Below are positions 35,612 through 46,770 of a stretch of DNA of 64,000 nt, in pieces; the stretch's first letter is position 1; every line of letters starts with the position of its first letter. Made by a program: the position numbers and the translations under genes. A model generated the notes under the pieces. The model was given only the letters and a program-made list of their open reading frames with translations, was not told the origin of the DNA and did no database searches. The stretch comes from G965216255 sp965216255. GTDB lineage: Bacteria > Bacteroidota > Rhodothermia > Rhodothermales > Bin80. The stretch covers positions 4,526,001 through 4,590,000 of the forward strand of contig OZ244148.1 in NCBI GenBank assembly GCA_965216255.1. Reading direction: 5' to 3'.

Positions 35612-37890
35612 ATGACTGCCCAAAATCAGATCCTGCGGTCACTGCGGTCTTCGGAAACACGGCTTGAGCGGGTGATGGATGCACACCCCGACGCGGGCCG
35701 GACGGCGCTTAGTCGTCAGGTCTGCGAGGCTTTCAGGTTCCATGATGTGAAGGGGTAGCCGCAGCAAGCCGGGTGTCTGAAGGCACTGAGGACATTGGAA
35801 TCCGAGGGCAGGCTGTCATTGCCGGCGCCTAAGCGCTGCATCCAAGGCAGTAATGCACGTCTTTTGGACCAGCCGGTGCCAGAGGCAGAGGATGTGCCCG
35901 CTTCACTCAGGGATATCAGGGGGCTGGAACTGGAGCTGGTCGAAGACGACGCGCAGCGCGCCATCTGGAACATGCTCATGGCCACAGAGCACCCGCAGGG
36001 TACGACGAAGTTCGCGGGGGCACAACTGCGGTATCTCTTTCGGAGCGAGCACGGCTATCTGGGGGCGATCGGCTTTGCGGCTTCCGCCCTGTATCTTGCA
36101 CCGCGCGATGCGTGGATGGCCTGGTCAGAGGAGCAGCGCCAGAAGCATCTGCACTACGTTGTGGGACTGAACCGGTTCTTGATTCGACCGGAGATCCGGT
36201 GCAAGAACCTGGCCAGTCATCTTTTGGGGAAGGTGCTGAGGCGATTGCCACAGGACTTTTTCCGGCGCTACGGGTATCGTCCGTGGGTGGTGGAGACGTT
36301 TGTGGGGCCCGACCAGCAGGGGACGTGTTTCCGGGCGGCGGGCTTCCTGTATGTGGGCAAGACCTCTGGTCGGGGCCGGCATGCCTGCACCAAGGCGTGC
36401 ACCACTTCGAAGAAGGCGGTCTTCGTCTTTGAGCTGGATCGCTGCTGGCGCGCGCGTCTCGGGGTGCCGCATGTAGAGGCCTACCCCCGGCTGGAGATGG
36501 GTGCGGGACTGGGCAGCGACACTTGGGCGCAGCAGGAGTTTGGCGGCGCGCCGCTGGGGGACAAGCGGCGCACGGACCGCTTGGTCCAGAGTGTCGCTAT
36601 ATTGGCCCGAACACCGGGAGAGCCCATGACGGCAGGCATCGAGGTCGAGAGTGCAGCGGTAAAGGGGTATTATCGCTTCATAGAGAAGGTTAACAGCAAA
36701 AAGGTTACACCAAAGAAGATCCTGGAGCCGCATCGGATGCGTACGCAGACGACGGTATTGTGCGTAGAGCACGAGACGATCATCACCTACAGTACGCGTC
36801 TGAAATGCGAGGGTCTAGAGGTGATCGGTAGCAACCAGACCACAGCGAAGGCCCAGGGTGTGCGTTTGCACGCTACGCTGGCCCTGAGTGCAGAGGGGTT
36901 GCCGCTGGGGCTGTTGCGCTGTGCGTATGCGCCCGAGAAAGGGCCCCACAAGCCAGCAACGCAGCGCTGGGTGGACGGATTCAACGACACGGTCGAGCGG
37001 CCTCGCATCTCAGTGGCAGGACACGCGTGATCAGCGTCATGGACCGGGAAGGGGACATGTTTGCCGTCTTCGAGGCGTGGCGGAGTCAGCGGCGGACCCA
37101 CGTGTTGGTGCGGGCCAAGGTGGATCGCATCCTGGCAGGGAAGCAGAAGCTGTTTGCGTCCATGCGCGGGGGTGCCCCGGACGGATTCGTAGAGGTGCCC
37201 ATAGCCCGTCTGAGCCGCCGCGAGAAGTCGGGCCGTCTGCTGCATGAGAAACGAGGGGGCCGCATGGCGCGCATGGCGGTGCGCTACCGCCAGCTGGCTC
37301 TTCGTCCCACAGACGGCTTCACGGGCGAGGCGGTGCGGGTAAGTGGCATTCACCTCCGTGAGGAGGCGCCTCCGGAGGCAGAGACGCCTATAGAGTGGTA
37401 TTTGCTCACAACCGTGGAGGTAACTACGCGCGAGGAGGCCCTGAAGATGGTGGACTATTACGCGCAGCGGTGGCGCATGGAAGACGCCTTTCGGGTACTC
37501 AAGAGCGGGTGCAAGGTGGAGGAGTTGAGCATGCAAAAGGCCAGCAGCCTGTACTGCGCCATTACCATCTATGCCGTGATGGCCTGGCGCCTGCTGTTGA
37601 TGACGCTATTGGGGCGCGAGGTGCCAGAGGCCGAGATCCTGTTTACGGACACGGAGCTGCGTGCGATTGAGGCCTATGCCCACCGCTACCGCCTGCCGCT
37701 TCCCAAGGATCTGGCTTCGGCGATCCTGGTGATGGCTAACTTGGGCGGTTACATGAACCGGAAGAATGACCCGCCGCCGGGGGTCAAGATCATGTGGCGC
37801 GGCTACAGCCGCCTGGAAATAGGGGCCGAGTTCGTTGCTGCGGAGCAGTACCTGAGCAAGGCGACAGCAGTGCCTGTTCAGCGGGAATAG
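35612..37890 (+). pseudogene. IS4/Tn5-like transposase with N-terminal DruA (DUF4338) domain, broken
   Basis: The first part (to about 36440) matches DUF4338, the DruA-type domain: RFLIRPEIRCKNLASHLLGK and RRYGYRPWVVETFVGPD, then GTCFRAAGFLYVGKTSGRGR. From about 36520 it becomes a Tn5-type transposase: EFGGAPLGDKRRTDRLVQS is the DNA-binding domain, VMDREGDMF has a catalytic Asp, and YYAQRWRMEDAFRVLKSGC has the catalytic Glu region. Two breaks disable it: an in-frame TAG at 35756-35758 and a frame change at about 37027. It lies about 80 bp downstream of the tRNA. No clear terminal inverted repeats were found. Domain fusion of this type is known in IS4-family elements. Confidence 0.82.
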
Positions 37891-38169
37891 CACCGGGCGT
37901 GCGAGTGACAAAGGAAACAAATTGGTGTCTGGCCGAAAATGCCTTCTGGCTTGTGGAGGGCTCCAGCAGGGCATTTCAGGGGCAATTTTCGGGATTGTCG
38001 GAGTCTGACGAACTTGGGTGCATGCACTCAGAACCTGGTTTCCATGCCGCAGAGTGCATGCACATGCGTGGAATAGGCCACTATTCAACTGTTGCAGCCA
38101 GCCTGGACGTTGCTATCCGATCCCGCTCGTGAGCGTCGTCTTTCTCGGCAGTCTCTGCGGCTTGCTTGT

Positions 38170-39486
38170 TCAGGCAGCCAGACGCTGGTGCGCTCGCCGC
38201 TTGGTCTCCCGCTGGCGCAGTATCAATCCGAGTCGATGCACATTTGCCGCCACAACCGAAAGCGCCACGCTGCGCGCAAATCCCTTCTTGCCGTGCGTCC
38301 GCACTCGATTCAATCCGCGGTGCTCCAGGTTGTTGATCGCTGACTCAATGGCCGGATGCTGCCGACGCGCTGCTACGAACTCTTCCGCCCTTTCCCGCTC
38401 ACGAGAGGCCTCTGTGCCTTTTGCCTTCCTGGGCATCACGGCCAGCGCCAGCTCTGCCTCAAACGCGGTAAGGTTGTCTGGGCTGTAAAAGCCCCTGTCC
38501 ACGCTACAGGAAACCACGGCACCGTAGCGCTTCTTCGTTTCGGTTAATAGTGGCACGGCCGCGTCCACGTCCGTTCCCTCCCACTGGATCATGTGGTGGA
38601 GTATGAATGGATGCGCATCTTCTATGACACACACCGGCACCCCCAACTCGGCCTTGATGCCTGCTTTCTGCTTGCAGATCCAACGCGTGTGCTCTTCATA
38701 CACCGAAAACACCTTCTCCTCGTGCGGAATCCTCTCCTCCTGGATCAATCGCCGCTCTACCTGCTCTATACTGACGCTCACAGTGCGTCCAATACCGCGT
38801 AATCTCCGGATGCGGCACGGACCGCTGCTGCAACACCTGCACCGTGGACTTCACTTTCTTTACCACCACCTGGCATTTTTCCAAGTAGGCCTCTACATCC
38901 TCTTTCGTGCGCCATCTGCGCGCCAGACGCACCGGAGCAAAGTGCGCATGCACAGCGCGCAGCCAGCTCCTGTACTTGCGCCAGCCCGCTATGCCATGCC
39001 TCGATGCCGCCTGGATGACCAACAGCACTACACACTGTATGGCATCCCATAACAGCCGCACATCGGTCGGCCAATGTACGTCGGTCTCCACAACAAATGA
39101 GTCTGCCCGTGTATGCAACTCCTCCGCAGCACCCACTTCCTGGTGCCCATAGGCCACTACGATCTGGTTGACCTCATCCAACAGCTCCGGTGTCAGCTTC
39201 GAAACATTGTCGATGATGGTCTGCCTCTGGAAGATGACTCGATTCCCCATCTGGTCATCCAACCCCAGCATCTGGCGCACGATATCCATGTGATTGACCA
39301 AGAACGTCAACCGATCAAAGTCACAGCCGAGTCCCTGCTTCAGGATGGCCAGCACGAAGATGCTCCAGAAGTCCATTCCGGGCCGGCCTCGATCCAGATC
39401 GGCCAGGTTAGCAAAATGGGCGTGGAGCAGATCGAATACCTTGGTGCGTGCCGGCAGATGGGTGTAGAGGGCCTGCAGTCCGAGCA
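38170..39486 (-). pseudogene. ISNCY-type transposase, frameshifted
   Basis: The 5' part (39486 down to about 38790) includes KVFDLLHAHFANLADLDRGR and VVETDVHWPTDVRLLWDAI, a catalytic-Asp strand typical of ISNCY elements. The 3' part in another frame (38781-38170) contains VSCSVDRGFYSPDNLTAFEA and EEFVAARRQHPAIESAINNL with the catalytic Glu. The frames switch near 38780. The first ~45 residues of a longer reading at the upstream end are antisense to the IS3 relic, so the native start lies near 39486. Confidence 0.75.
39463..39486. repeat. 24-bp sequence shared with 26005-26028
   Basis: Identical over 24 bp to 26005-26028. Here it marks the transition between the ISNCY remnant on minus and the IS3 remnant on plus. 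Confidence 0.6.
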
Positions 39487-39625
39487 TGTCTACCTCAACG
39501 AATACGCGAACCTGCGGCAGGCACGGCAGCGCCTGGGAGGCTACATTAGCTTCTACAACCACAGTCGTCCGCACCAGAGCCTTCGGTACCGAACCCCATC
39601 CGAAGTCTATCACGGCCATTCAGGA
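39482..39625 (+). pseudogene. IS3 transposase OrfB C-terminal fragment
   Basis: EHVYLNEYANLRQARQRLGG and YISFYNHSRPHQSLRYRTPS, followed by EVYHG, are the signature C-terminus of IS3-family OrfB (catalytic Glu region followed by FYNxxRPHQSLGYxTPxEVY). Only the last ~48 residues remain. Confidence 0.8.
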
Positions 39626-39640
39626 CCCCACCCAGCGATG

Positions 39641-40032
39641 GCTATAACCCACACGACAACCACATGCCCACTGGGACCAACATGTCCAGCCATCCCCCAC
39701 ACCCCTGGCAGTTCTCTATCTTAAATCAAGCGAAATCCTGTTCAACGATTCGGGTACACCTCACAGAACAGACAACGCTCAGGCACCATAATGCCCGGAA
39801 AGCGCTATATCGATATGCATTCGAGCTTGGACCTTTTTCGAAAGATCAAGCCGTTCTAACGCCCATATTCCGGGCATCGAATCCAAGTTCCACGGCCAAA
39901 GTGGCTGCGTCCTGACCTCCCAGGCAAGATCGCAATTCTGCTAAACAGGCCGGAAAATCAAAGATGCGACATCATATTAAGTCCAAGAAGTGAACCAAGG
40001 GTAGGCCTAGGGGGTGCCGGTGGATTTGGGAG
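39641..40032. other. Gene-free region
   Basis: About 390 bp between the IS3 relic and the aspartyl protease gene, with no recognisable coding sequence on either strand. Confidence 0.4.
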
Positions 40033-40494
40033 TTACACAGTTTGGATCCAAACGGCGTCTGTAGTGCCTTCGTAGATCATAGTGAGCCCCCTTAGAAATG
40101 TGCGACCTAATAGTGCTAGGTGCGTTTGCCCGCCAGACAACAGGTGAACGCCTGCGAAGCGTCCATAAATGGTTACACCGAGGCTTGGGATATGTATTTG
40201 AGCAAGGTGGAAGTTGACGTTGTGCCTGCCGCCCGACCCTGCAACAAGTCCTTGGTCCACAACAGGGAGCGCTAATGATTCGGCCAATTTTGAATCAATA
40301 CAACTTTCCATGGCGCCCGTGTCCACGAGCGCGGGGTAGGAGTCTGAAGGCAATCGTGGCTGGGAGGGGATCACATTTGGGTTATACCCTTTGTCAAAAC
40401 CAATCTGGATACTCAGGGTGGGCCCTTGTCCAGCAAGCAAGTAGCTTCCGGGATATCCCGGGGTATCCCGGAAGCCACACTGAACTTTAAGCAT
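40033..40494 (-). CDS. Retropepsin-like aspartyl protease family protein
   Basis: A 153-residue protein. YPALVDTGAMESCIDSKLAE holds the clan AA active-site motif DTGA (Asp58-Thr59-Gly60-Ala61), and LALLGRTFLRGLTMIYEG matches the following hydrophobic-G strand of single-domain retropepsins, which act as dimers. Bacterial members are poorly characterised. The gene overlaps by 8 bp the end of a small upstream gene, so they form a two-gene unit. A near-perfect 32-bp inverted repeat sits just inside its 5' coding end. It is intact while its mobile-element neighbours are decayed. Confidence 0.75.
   Translation of the reverse strand: MLKVQCGFRDTPGYPGSYLLAGQGPTLSIQIGFDKGYNPNVIPSQPRLPSDSYPALVDTGAMESCIDSKLAESLALPVVDQGLVAGSGGRHNVNFHLAQIHIPSLGVTIYGRFAGVHLLSGGQTHLALLGRTFLRGLTMIYEGTTDAVWIQTV
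40444..40475. promoter_or_regulatory. 12-bp-arm inverted repeat inside the protease gene
   Basis: GCTTCCGGGATA at 40444-40455 is perfectly mirrored by TATCCCGGAAGC at 40464-40475, with the 8-base loop TCCCGGGG. It starts about 20 bases after the start codon of the gene, so the mRNA would fold into a strong hairpin near the ribosome binding area. It may regulate translation or be a remnant of an inserted palindromic repeat. Confidence 0.6.
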
Positions 40495-40729
40495 ACACAG
40501 GTCGGTACAACACGGAGGCAGACAACGTAATCGGCTTTTGTCCGACCTGCCGAATCAAGTAAGGACCGCGACCAAACCGTTGCACGGCAAGTTCAGCGGC
40601 GGCCTGCAATGAGAGAAACGTTCCAACGAGCTGCTGATCGTGGATGACAACCCACTCACCGTCGTGTTTGGCTTCCAAGTCGTCACGAATTCGATCATAC
40701 GCTTCTATGTCCTTGGCTAGCTGTGCCAT
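40487..40729 (-). CDS. Small protein, 80 residues, DUF5678-like
   Basis: A small soluble protein. AKHDGEWVVIHDQQLVGTFL and AAELAVQRFGRGPYLIRQVG resemble the DUF5678 pattern (G-x-W-V-x-I, then a strand around LVG, then a helix and F-G-x-G). Such proteins are often encoded next to retropepsin-like genes. It overlaps the next gene by 8 bp. Function unknown; a role as a partner of the protease is inference. Confidence 0.6.
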   Translation of the reverse strand: MAQLAKDIEAYDRIRDDLEAKHDGEWVVIHDQQLVGTFLSLQAAAELAVQRFGRGPYLIRQVGQKPITLSASVLYRPVYA

Positions 40730-40983
40730 GACGTATCCCCATTCTTAGTGGTACTAGCGGTCCTAATTTGTATCAGGAATGGAATGCACGGTTCCGGCCG
40801 CTATTTTGCCGTTCCCGCGTTGGCGGCTTTTTTGCTGTTTTCGCGTTAGCAGCGATCCTGCCCCCGCTACGGCCCTACTGACGGCGAAGCGAGGGGCTAG
40901 GAGCCTGTCGGGCTTTCCGGTGTTTGTGAGAGGCGTGTACGTTCAATAGCTGGAGTAGCGCAAGGTCAGTCAGGTTTGTTCCG

Positions 40984-42322
40984 ATGGACCGCAGGGCCGT
41001 GGAGCTTTTTCCCCGGACCGTTGACGAGTATGTGCCGCAGGAGCATCCGGTGCGTTTTGTAGTGGACTTGGTAGAGAGTGCGGACCTGCGCGGCTTCGAG
41101 CTCGCCTATTCGGGCAAGGGATCGGCGGCCTACCCGCCGGCCATGATGTTGACGCTGCTCTTGTACGGATATATAACGGGCATATTTTCGAGTCGCAAGC
41201 TGGAGGAGGCGAGCCGGCACAGTTTGGCCTTCCGGTTTGTGTGCAATAATCATAATCCAGACCATTCGACGATCAGTGCATTCCGGAAGCGGTTCAGGAA
41301 AGAGATCAAGCACTTCTTCGTACAGGTGCTTCGGATGGCCATGGAGATGGGGTTGGCGAAGCTGGGCACGGTGAGTCTGGATGGTACCAAGGTTCGGGCG
41401 AATGCTAGCAAGCTAAGGCCCTGAGTTGGCGGCGGGCCAAGGACCTGGAGAAGCAATGCCGAGCGGAGGCGGAGCAGTTGCTTCGTCTGGCAGAGGACGC
41501 AGATCAGCGTGAGGTGGCGGCATCAATAGACATTCCGGCGGAGCTGAATCGCAGAAAGGAGCGATTGGCGGGGATTGAGCGGGCAAAAGAGGCCTTGGAG
41601 GCGCAAGCGGCAAAGCGTTACGAGCAAGAGCAGAAGCAGCACGAGGCCAGGATGCAGCAGCGGGAGTTGCGAGAGAAGGCTACGGGCAAGAAGACACCTG
41701 GAAGGAAACCGCAGCCTCCGAAGCTAGAGCCTCCTCGAGAAACGGATCAGGTCAATTTGACGGACGCAGACAGCCGTATCATGCCGCACAGGGGAGGCTT
41801 TGAGCAGTGCTACAATGGCCAGATCGCCGTCTGCCACGACAGTCGTCTGATTGGGGTGCAGCATGTAAGCCAAAAGCCCAATGATGTACAGGAAGTGGAA
41901 GTGATGCTCCAAGAGTGGAAGGCCAATACGACGGCTTCGGACCGGACGCTGGTGGCGGACGCGAGCTACTTCAGCCGCGGCAACGTAGTAGCATGCGAAG
42001 CCGAGGGAGTCAGTCCAATGATCAGTCCAAGCAGCAAGAAACATAACGCTCCCATGTGGGAGCGCTTGGCACGCTCCACGGTGCAGGACAAAGTCGTGGA
42101 CCGGCAGCCATGTCCAGTAGATCGCATGAAGCTGCGCTTGAAGACGGACGGCGGCTAAACGCGGCCCGGAAGGCTACCGCCGAACCGGTCTTCGGTATCA
42201 TCAAGCAGACCATGGGCTTCCGTCAATTCCTGACGCGAGGCCTGGAAGCGGTACAATCCGAGTGGGCCCTGGTATGCACAGCCTACAATATCAAGAGACT
42301 GCATGCACTGAAAAGCGGATAA
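40984..42322 (+). pseudogene. IS1182-family transposase, two frameshifts
   Basis: Three overlapping frames together give a full IS1182 transposase. The first (40984-41424) has HPVRFVVDLVESADLRGFEL and NPDHSTISAFRKRF, the N-terminal DDE part, ending at a premature stop from a single-base loss near 41412. The second (to 42158) has QVNLTDADSRIMPHRGGFEQ, YNGQIAV and LVADASYF. The third ends with AEPVFGIIKQTMGFRQFLTR, holding the catalytic Glu. It cannot make one protein. It is joined at its 3' side to a truncated hsdS. Confidence 0.85.
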
Positions 42323-42472
42323 AACGGGGCACAAAGACGGCCCTTGACCACAAAATCGGGGCAAATGCGACCTCGATAGGTCAATAGGCCGATGCAACCA
42401 CAGCCCTTGGGGTGAGCGTCAATGCAGTCTCGCTGCTTCTCACGAATTCCGGCCCGAAATCCGATCACTTGA

Positions 42473-43443
42473 GCGCTAAGCTCGACAGGCACGCTAGTCG
42501 AGGCTGATGCCGAGTACTGCATCAGTCGGCAACTAATGGCCATTCGTACAACTGCGTGGGATCCCACATTCCTGCGGTATTCGCTTCTCCAGAACGCATC
42601 TCGCATCAAAGCAGCTTCTGCAGGTCTTATTCCTGGGCTCTCGCGATCAGATATTCTGGAACAGCCGATTCCAATACCTAATTGCGTAACCGAACAACAA
42701 GCCATTGCCGCCCTCCTCTCCGACGTTGACGATCTGATCGGGTCGCTGGAGGCGCTGATCGCCAAGAAGCAGGACATCAAACAGGCCGCGATGCAGCAAC
42801 TCCTGATGGGCAGGACGCGGCTGCCGGCGTTCCGGGGGAGTGGGAGAACACTCGGCTGGGTGCGTTTGTGTCGGTCCGTGGGCGCAAGGTTTAGCCGGTT
42901 GAGGTAAGTGCCCGTACTCCATGCGTCGAACTCGACCACATTGGACAGAGTAATGGCCGACTAGCAGAATGCGGGACGGTCGAAACGGCCTCATCCATCA
43001 AGTATCGCTTCGAGCCCCAAGACGTTCTCTTCGGCCGGCTGCGTCCCTACCTTCGAAAGTGGTGGTACGCCGACCGTGGCGGGATCTGTTCAACGGAAAT
43101 CTGGCCTTTGGTCGTAGACCGGCGGAGGGCCAAAAGTGCTTTTGTCTACGCTCTTGTACAGACCGATCGGTTTCTTGATGCAGCAGGAGTCTCGTACGGC
43201 ACTCATATCCCGCGAGCAGATTGGAACGTCGTGTCCGATGTCGAATTCCCTCTCCCTGCCCTCCGCGAACAGCAAGCCATTGCCGCCGTCCTCTCGGACA
43301 TGGACGCCGAGATCGCCGTGCTGGAGCGCCGCCTCGACAAGACCCATGCGATCAAGCAGGGCATGATGCAGCAGCTTCTCACTGGTTCCATCCGCCTGCC
43401 CATCCCCGACGGCGCCATGGAGGGTGACGCCCATGACGCCTGA
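42473..43443 (+). pseudogene. hsdS: Type I restriction specificity subunit (hsdS), truncated and broken
   Basis: The end of target-recognition domain 1 and all later parts are present. AALLSDVDDLIGSLEALIAK then KQDIKQAAMQQLLMGRTRLP is the first conserved repeat; EWENTRLGAFVSVRGRKV starts the second recognition domain; LREQQAIAAVLSDMDAEIAV through QQLLTGSIRLP is the second repeat. The N-terminal TRD is lost next to IS1182. A one-base loss in a G run near 42837 shifts the frame, and an in-frame TAG follows KV (about 42888). It cannot give sequence specificity as written. Confidence 0.82.
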
Positions 43444-44845
43444 ATCTCAGAAGGTGGAGTGGAAGCGGTCCTGGCGGGACGAGTATATGTGGATCTGCGG
43501 CTTCGCCAACGCCCAGTGCGGCGTCTTGGAGATCGGCAAGAACGACCGCGGCGAGGTGGTCGGAGTGAACGAAGTGCTCCGGCTGCTTGAGGAGATCCCG
43601 AGCAAGGTGCAGTCGCTGCTCGGCATCGTGGTTGATATCAATCTGAAGTCGGATGTGGGCCGCGATTACCTTGAGGTCGTCGTTCAGCTGCATCCCAATC
43701 CGATCAGCTACAAGGGGGAGTTCCACTACCGCAGCGGCAGCGCGAAGCAGGTGCTCGGCGGCGCGGCGCTCAGCCGGTTCCTGCTCTCGCGGTACGGAAA
43801 AACCTGGGACGACGCACCGCTGCCCGGCATCGGGTTGAAGGACCTGGACGACCGAACGATCGCCCGCTTCCGCCGCAGGGCCGTCGCAAGCGGGCGGCTT
43901 TCTGCCGAAGTCCTCGGCGCACCGGTAGAAAGCCTCATCGAGAACCTGAGTTTGCGGGATGGAGCCTACCTGAAGCGGGCCGCCGCGCTGCTCTTCCACC
44001 CGTCGCCCGAGCGGCTCCTGCCCGATGCCTATGTGAAGATTGGCTACTTCCGCGGCTTGGAGCTGCAGTTTCAGGATGTAATAGAGGGCGACCTGTTCGC
44101 GCAGGTGGACCGTACGATGGATCTGCTGTACACCAAGTACACGCGCGGCCTCGTTTCCTATGACGGCGTCTACCGCGTCGAGACCTTCCCCGTGCCGCGG
44201 GAGGCCATGTGGGAAGCGGTGATCAACGCCATCATTCACCGCGACTACGCCAGTCCCGCCACGATTCAGATTCGGGTCTACAATGATCGGATCGCGATCT
44301 GGAACGCGGCCCACCTGACTCCCGAATGGGCTGCAGAACAGCTTGCCGAGGAACTCTCTTCGCGGCCGTACAACCCGCGCATCGCCTACGCCTTCTTCCG
44401 GGCCGGCATGATTGAGGCGTGAGGGCGCGGCATCCGGCGGATCGTGGACCTGTGCCGCGAGGCCGGTAACCTGACGCCAACCTGGCGGCTCGAAGCGGAC
44501 GGCAACGGCCTTTGGGTGCGGTTCCCGTTCTCCGCGGCCTACCAGGCCGCCGACTCCGCTGCTCGCGGGAACGCGGCGCGGGGCACTGCCCGGGAACCTA
44601 CCCAGGAACGCCGCGATACTACCCAAACGACTACCCAGAAGACCACGCGGACCACCCAGAAATCCGCCGGTGACCGGATCCTGGACTGCCTGAGGGCCGA
44701 GCCCGAGTTGACCCGGCGCGCGCTCGCCGAGCGTGTCGGCCTGACGCCGGACGGGGTAAAGTACCACCTGAAGAACCTGAAGGCCGCCGGGGTCCTCCGC
44801 CGGGTCGGTTCAGACAGAGCGGGACACTGGGAGGTGCTCCGGTGA
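43433..44845 (+). pseudogene. AlbA_2/Schlafen-type ATP-binding regulator interrupted by a TGA
   Basis: Residues from MTPESQKVEWKRSW show the AlbA_2 (Schlafen-like) DNA-binding fold, and EAVINAIIHRDYASPATIQI and RPYNPRIAYAFFRAGMIEA are the GHKL-like C-terminal part. The TGA at 44420-44422 stands where relatives have Trp (IEAWGRGI). Reading through in the same frame continues with GRGIRRIVDLCREAGN and ends with a winged helix, ILDCLRAEPELTRRALAE. So one point mutation splits a gene of about 470 residues. It overlaps hsdS. Genes of this type are common beside type I restriction genes, possibly as regulators. Confidence 0.75.
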
Positions 44846-44873
44846 GATCGTCCAAGCCGGAGGAGGCAATGGC

Positions 44874-46770
44874 ATGACCCCCGTCGGCGACCTCGAAGTC
44901 AAGACCCAGCAGCGGGTCATCTCCCTCTTCCGCGACCGCCTCGGCTACCGCTACCTCGGCAACTGGCACGAACGCGAGGACAACCGCAACATCGAGCCCG
45001 CGCTTCTCAAGCGGTTCCTCGCCCGCGAGGGCCAATCTACGACGCTCATCGCCAAAGCCCTCGACAAGCTCGAAAAGGCCGCCGCACTCTCTACGAAGCC
45101 AACCGCGAGGTCTACGGCCTGCTGTGGTACGGAGCCAAGGTCAGCCCCGGGGTCGACGAGCACACCGTCACGGTCCCCCTGATCGACTGGAAGAACCCGG
45201 TCGCCAACGACTTCGCCATCGCCGAAGAGGTCACGGTCGCCGGCACCAACACAAAGCGGCCCGACCTCGTCCTATACGTCAACTGGATCGCTGTCGGCGT
45301 GATCGAGCTCAAGCGCTCGACGGTATCGATGGCCGAGGGGATCCGCCAGAATCTGGCCAACCAGAAGAAGCACTTCATCCGGCCCTTCTTCACCACCGTG
45401 CAACTCGTGATGGCGGGCAACGACACGGAGGGGCTGCACTACGGTGTGATCGAAACTCGGGAGAAGTGCTGGCTGCGCTGGAAGGAGGCTGAGGCCCGGC
45501 ACTCCGAGGTCACCCCCGGGCAGGGCGAGCCCACGGTGGCTGAATCCACCGCATCCCCGGCTACCGCCGACTCCGCCTCGATCCTTCTCAACGGCCTCGC
45601 CCACCTCTGTACCCCCGGCCGTCTCCTCGAACTCATCCACGACTTCGTGGTCTTCGACGCGGGCATCAAGAAGATCTGCCGCCACAACCAGTATTTCGGC
45701 GTGAAGGCGGCTCAGGCCCATGTGAAGCGGCGCGACGGCGGGATCATCTGGCACACGCAGGGCAGCGGCAAGAGCCTCACGATGGTGTGGCTGGCGAAGT
45801 GGATCCGCGAGAATGTGCCCGGCGGCCGCGTTTTCGTGATCACCGACCGCACCGAACTCGACGAGCAGATTGAGAAGGTCTTCAAGGGCGTGGACGAGGA
45901 CATTCACCGCACGAAGAGCGCCGCCGATCTCGCCCAAGCGCTGTGCGATCCCGCTAGGTCGCTGATCTATTCGCTCACCCACAAGTTCGGCAGTTCCGAA
46001 GAGGCCGACATCGACCGCTATGTGAGCGACCTTCGCGCCCACGTCGCGGGCCGCTTCCAGCCCGCCGGCGACATCTACGTTTTCGTGGACGAATGCCACC
46101 GCACGCAGTCCGGCAAGCTCCACGGGGCGATGAAGAGGCTCCTGCCGGAGGCTACCTTGATCGGCTTCACGGGGACGCCGCTGCTGAAGTCCGACAAGCA
46201 GCGGAGCATCGAGATCTTCGGCCCCTACATCCACACCTACAAGTACGACGAGGCAATAGACGACAAGGTCGTGCTGGACCTGCGTTACGAAGCGCGCGAC
46301 GTCGACCAGCACCTGACCTCTGAGGCCACGATAGACCAGTGGTTCGATCTCAAGACCAGGGGACTCAGCGATCTGGCCCGGGCGCAGCTCCGGCAGCGGT
46401 GGGGCACCATGAGGAAGGTCACGAGCTCGCGGGACCGGATCGCGAAGATCGTGGACGACATCCTGTTCGCTATGGAGCCGCGCGACCGGCTGATGAGCGG
46501 GCGGGGCAACGCCATGCTCGCGTCCGACAGTGTCTATGCGGCGTGCCGCTTCCTCCAGGCCTTCAACGAGACCGACTTGAAGGACAAGTGCGCGATCGTC
46601 ACGTCGTACAAACCGGTGCCGGGCGACATCGTGGGCGAAGAGACCGGGGAAGGCCCGACCGAGAAGCTGCTCAAGTACGATGTCTACCGCCGCATGCTCG
46701 CGGACCACTTTGGCGAGCCCGAGGACAAGGCCATGGGCAAGGCCGAGCAGTGCGAGCAGGAGGTCAAGCG
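44874..46770 (+). pseudogene. hsdR: HsdR N-terminal fragment (type I restriction motor), frameshifted and truncated
   Basis: LEVKTQQRVISLFRDRLGYR and NWHEREDNRNIEP start a type I R subunit. A frame change near 45090 separates these from KRPDLVLYVNWIAVGVIELK, the nuclease core (Asp and the Glu-x-Lys). Downstream are HTQGSGKSLTM (Walker A), VFVDECHR (motif II) and GFTGTPLL (motif III). The text breaks off after MLADHFGEPEDKAMGKAE and EQEVK, before helicase motifs IV-VI. About 430 residues are missing; the last 150 are found at 53472-53940. Confidence 0.85.

Noticed and set aside
44402..44450. Possible TGA recoding as Trp or selenocysteine in the AlbA_2 gene
   Set aside because: TGA serves as the normal stop in other genes here, and no selenocysteine element is seen. 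A simple nonsense mutation is more likely.
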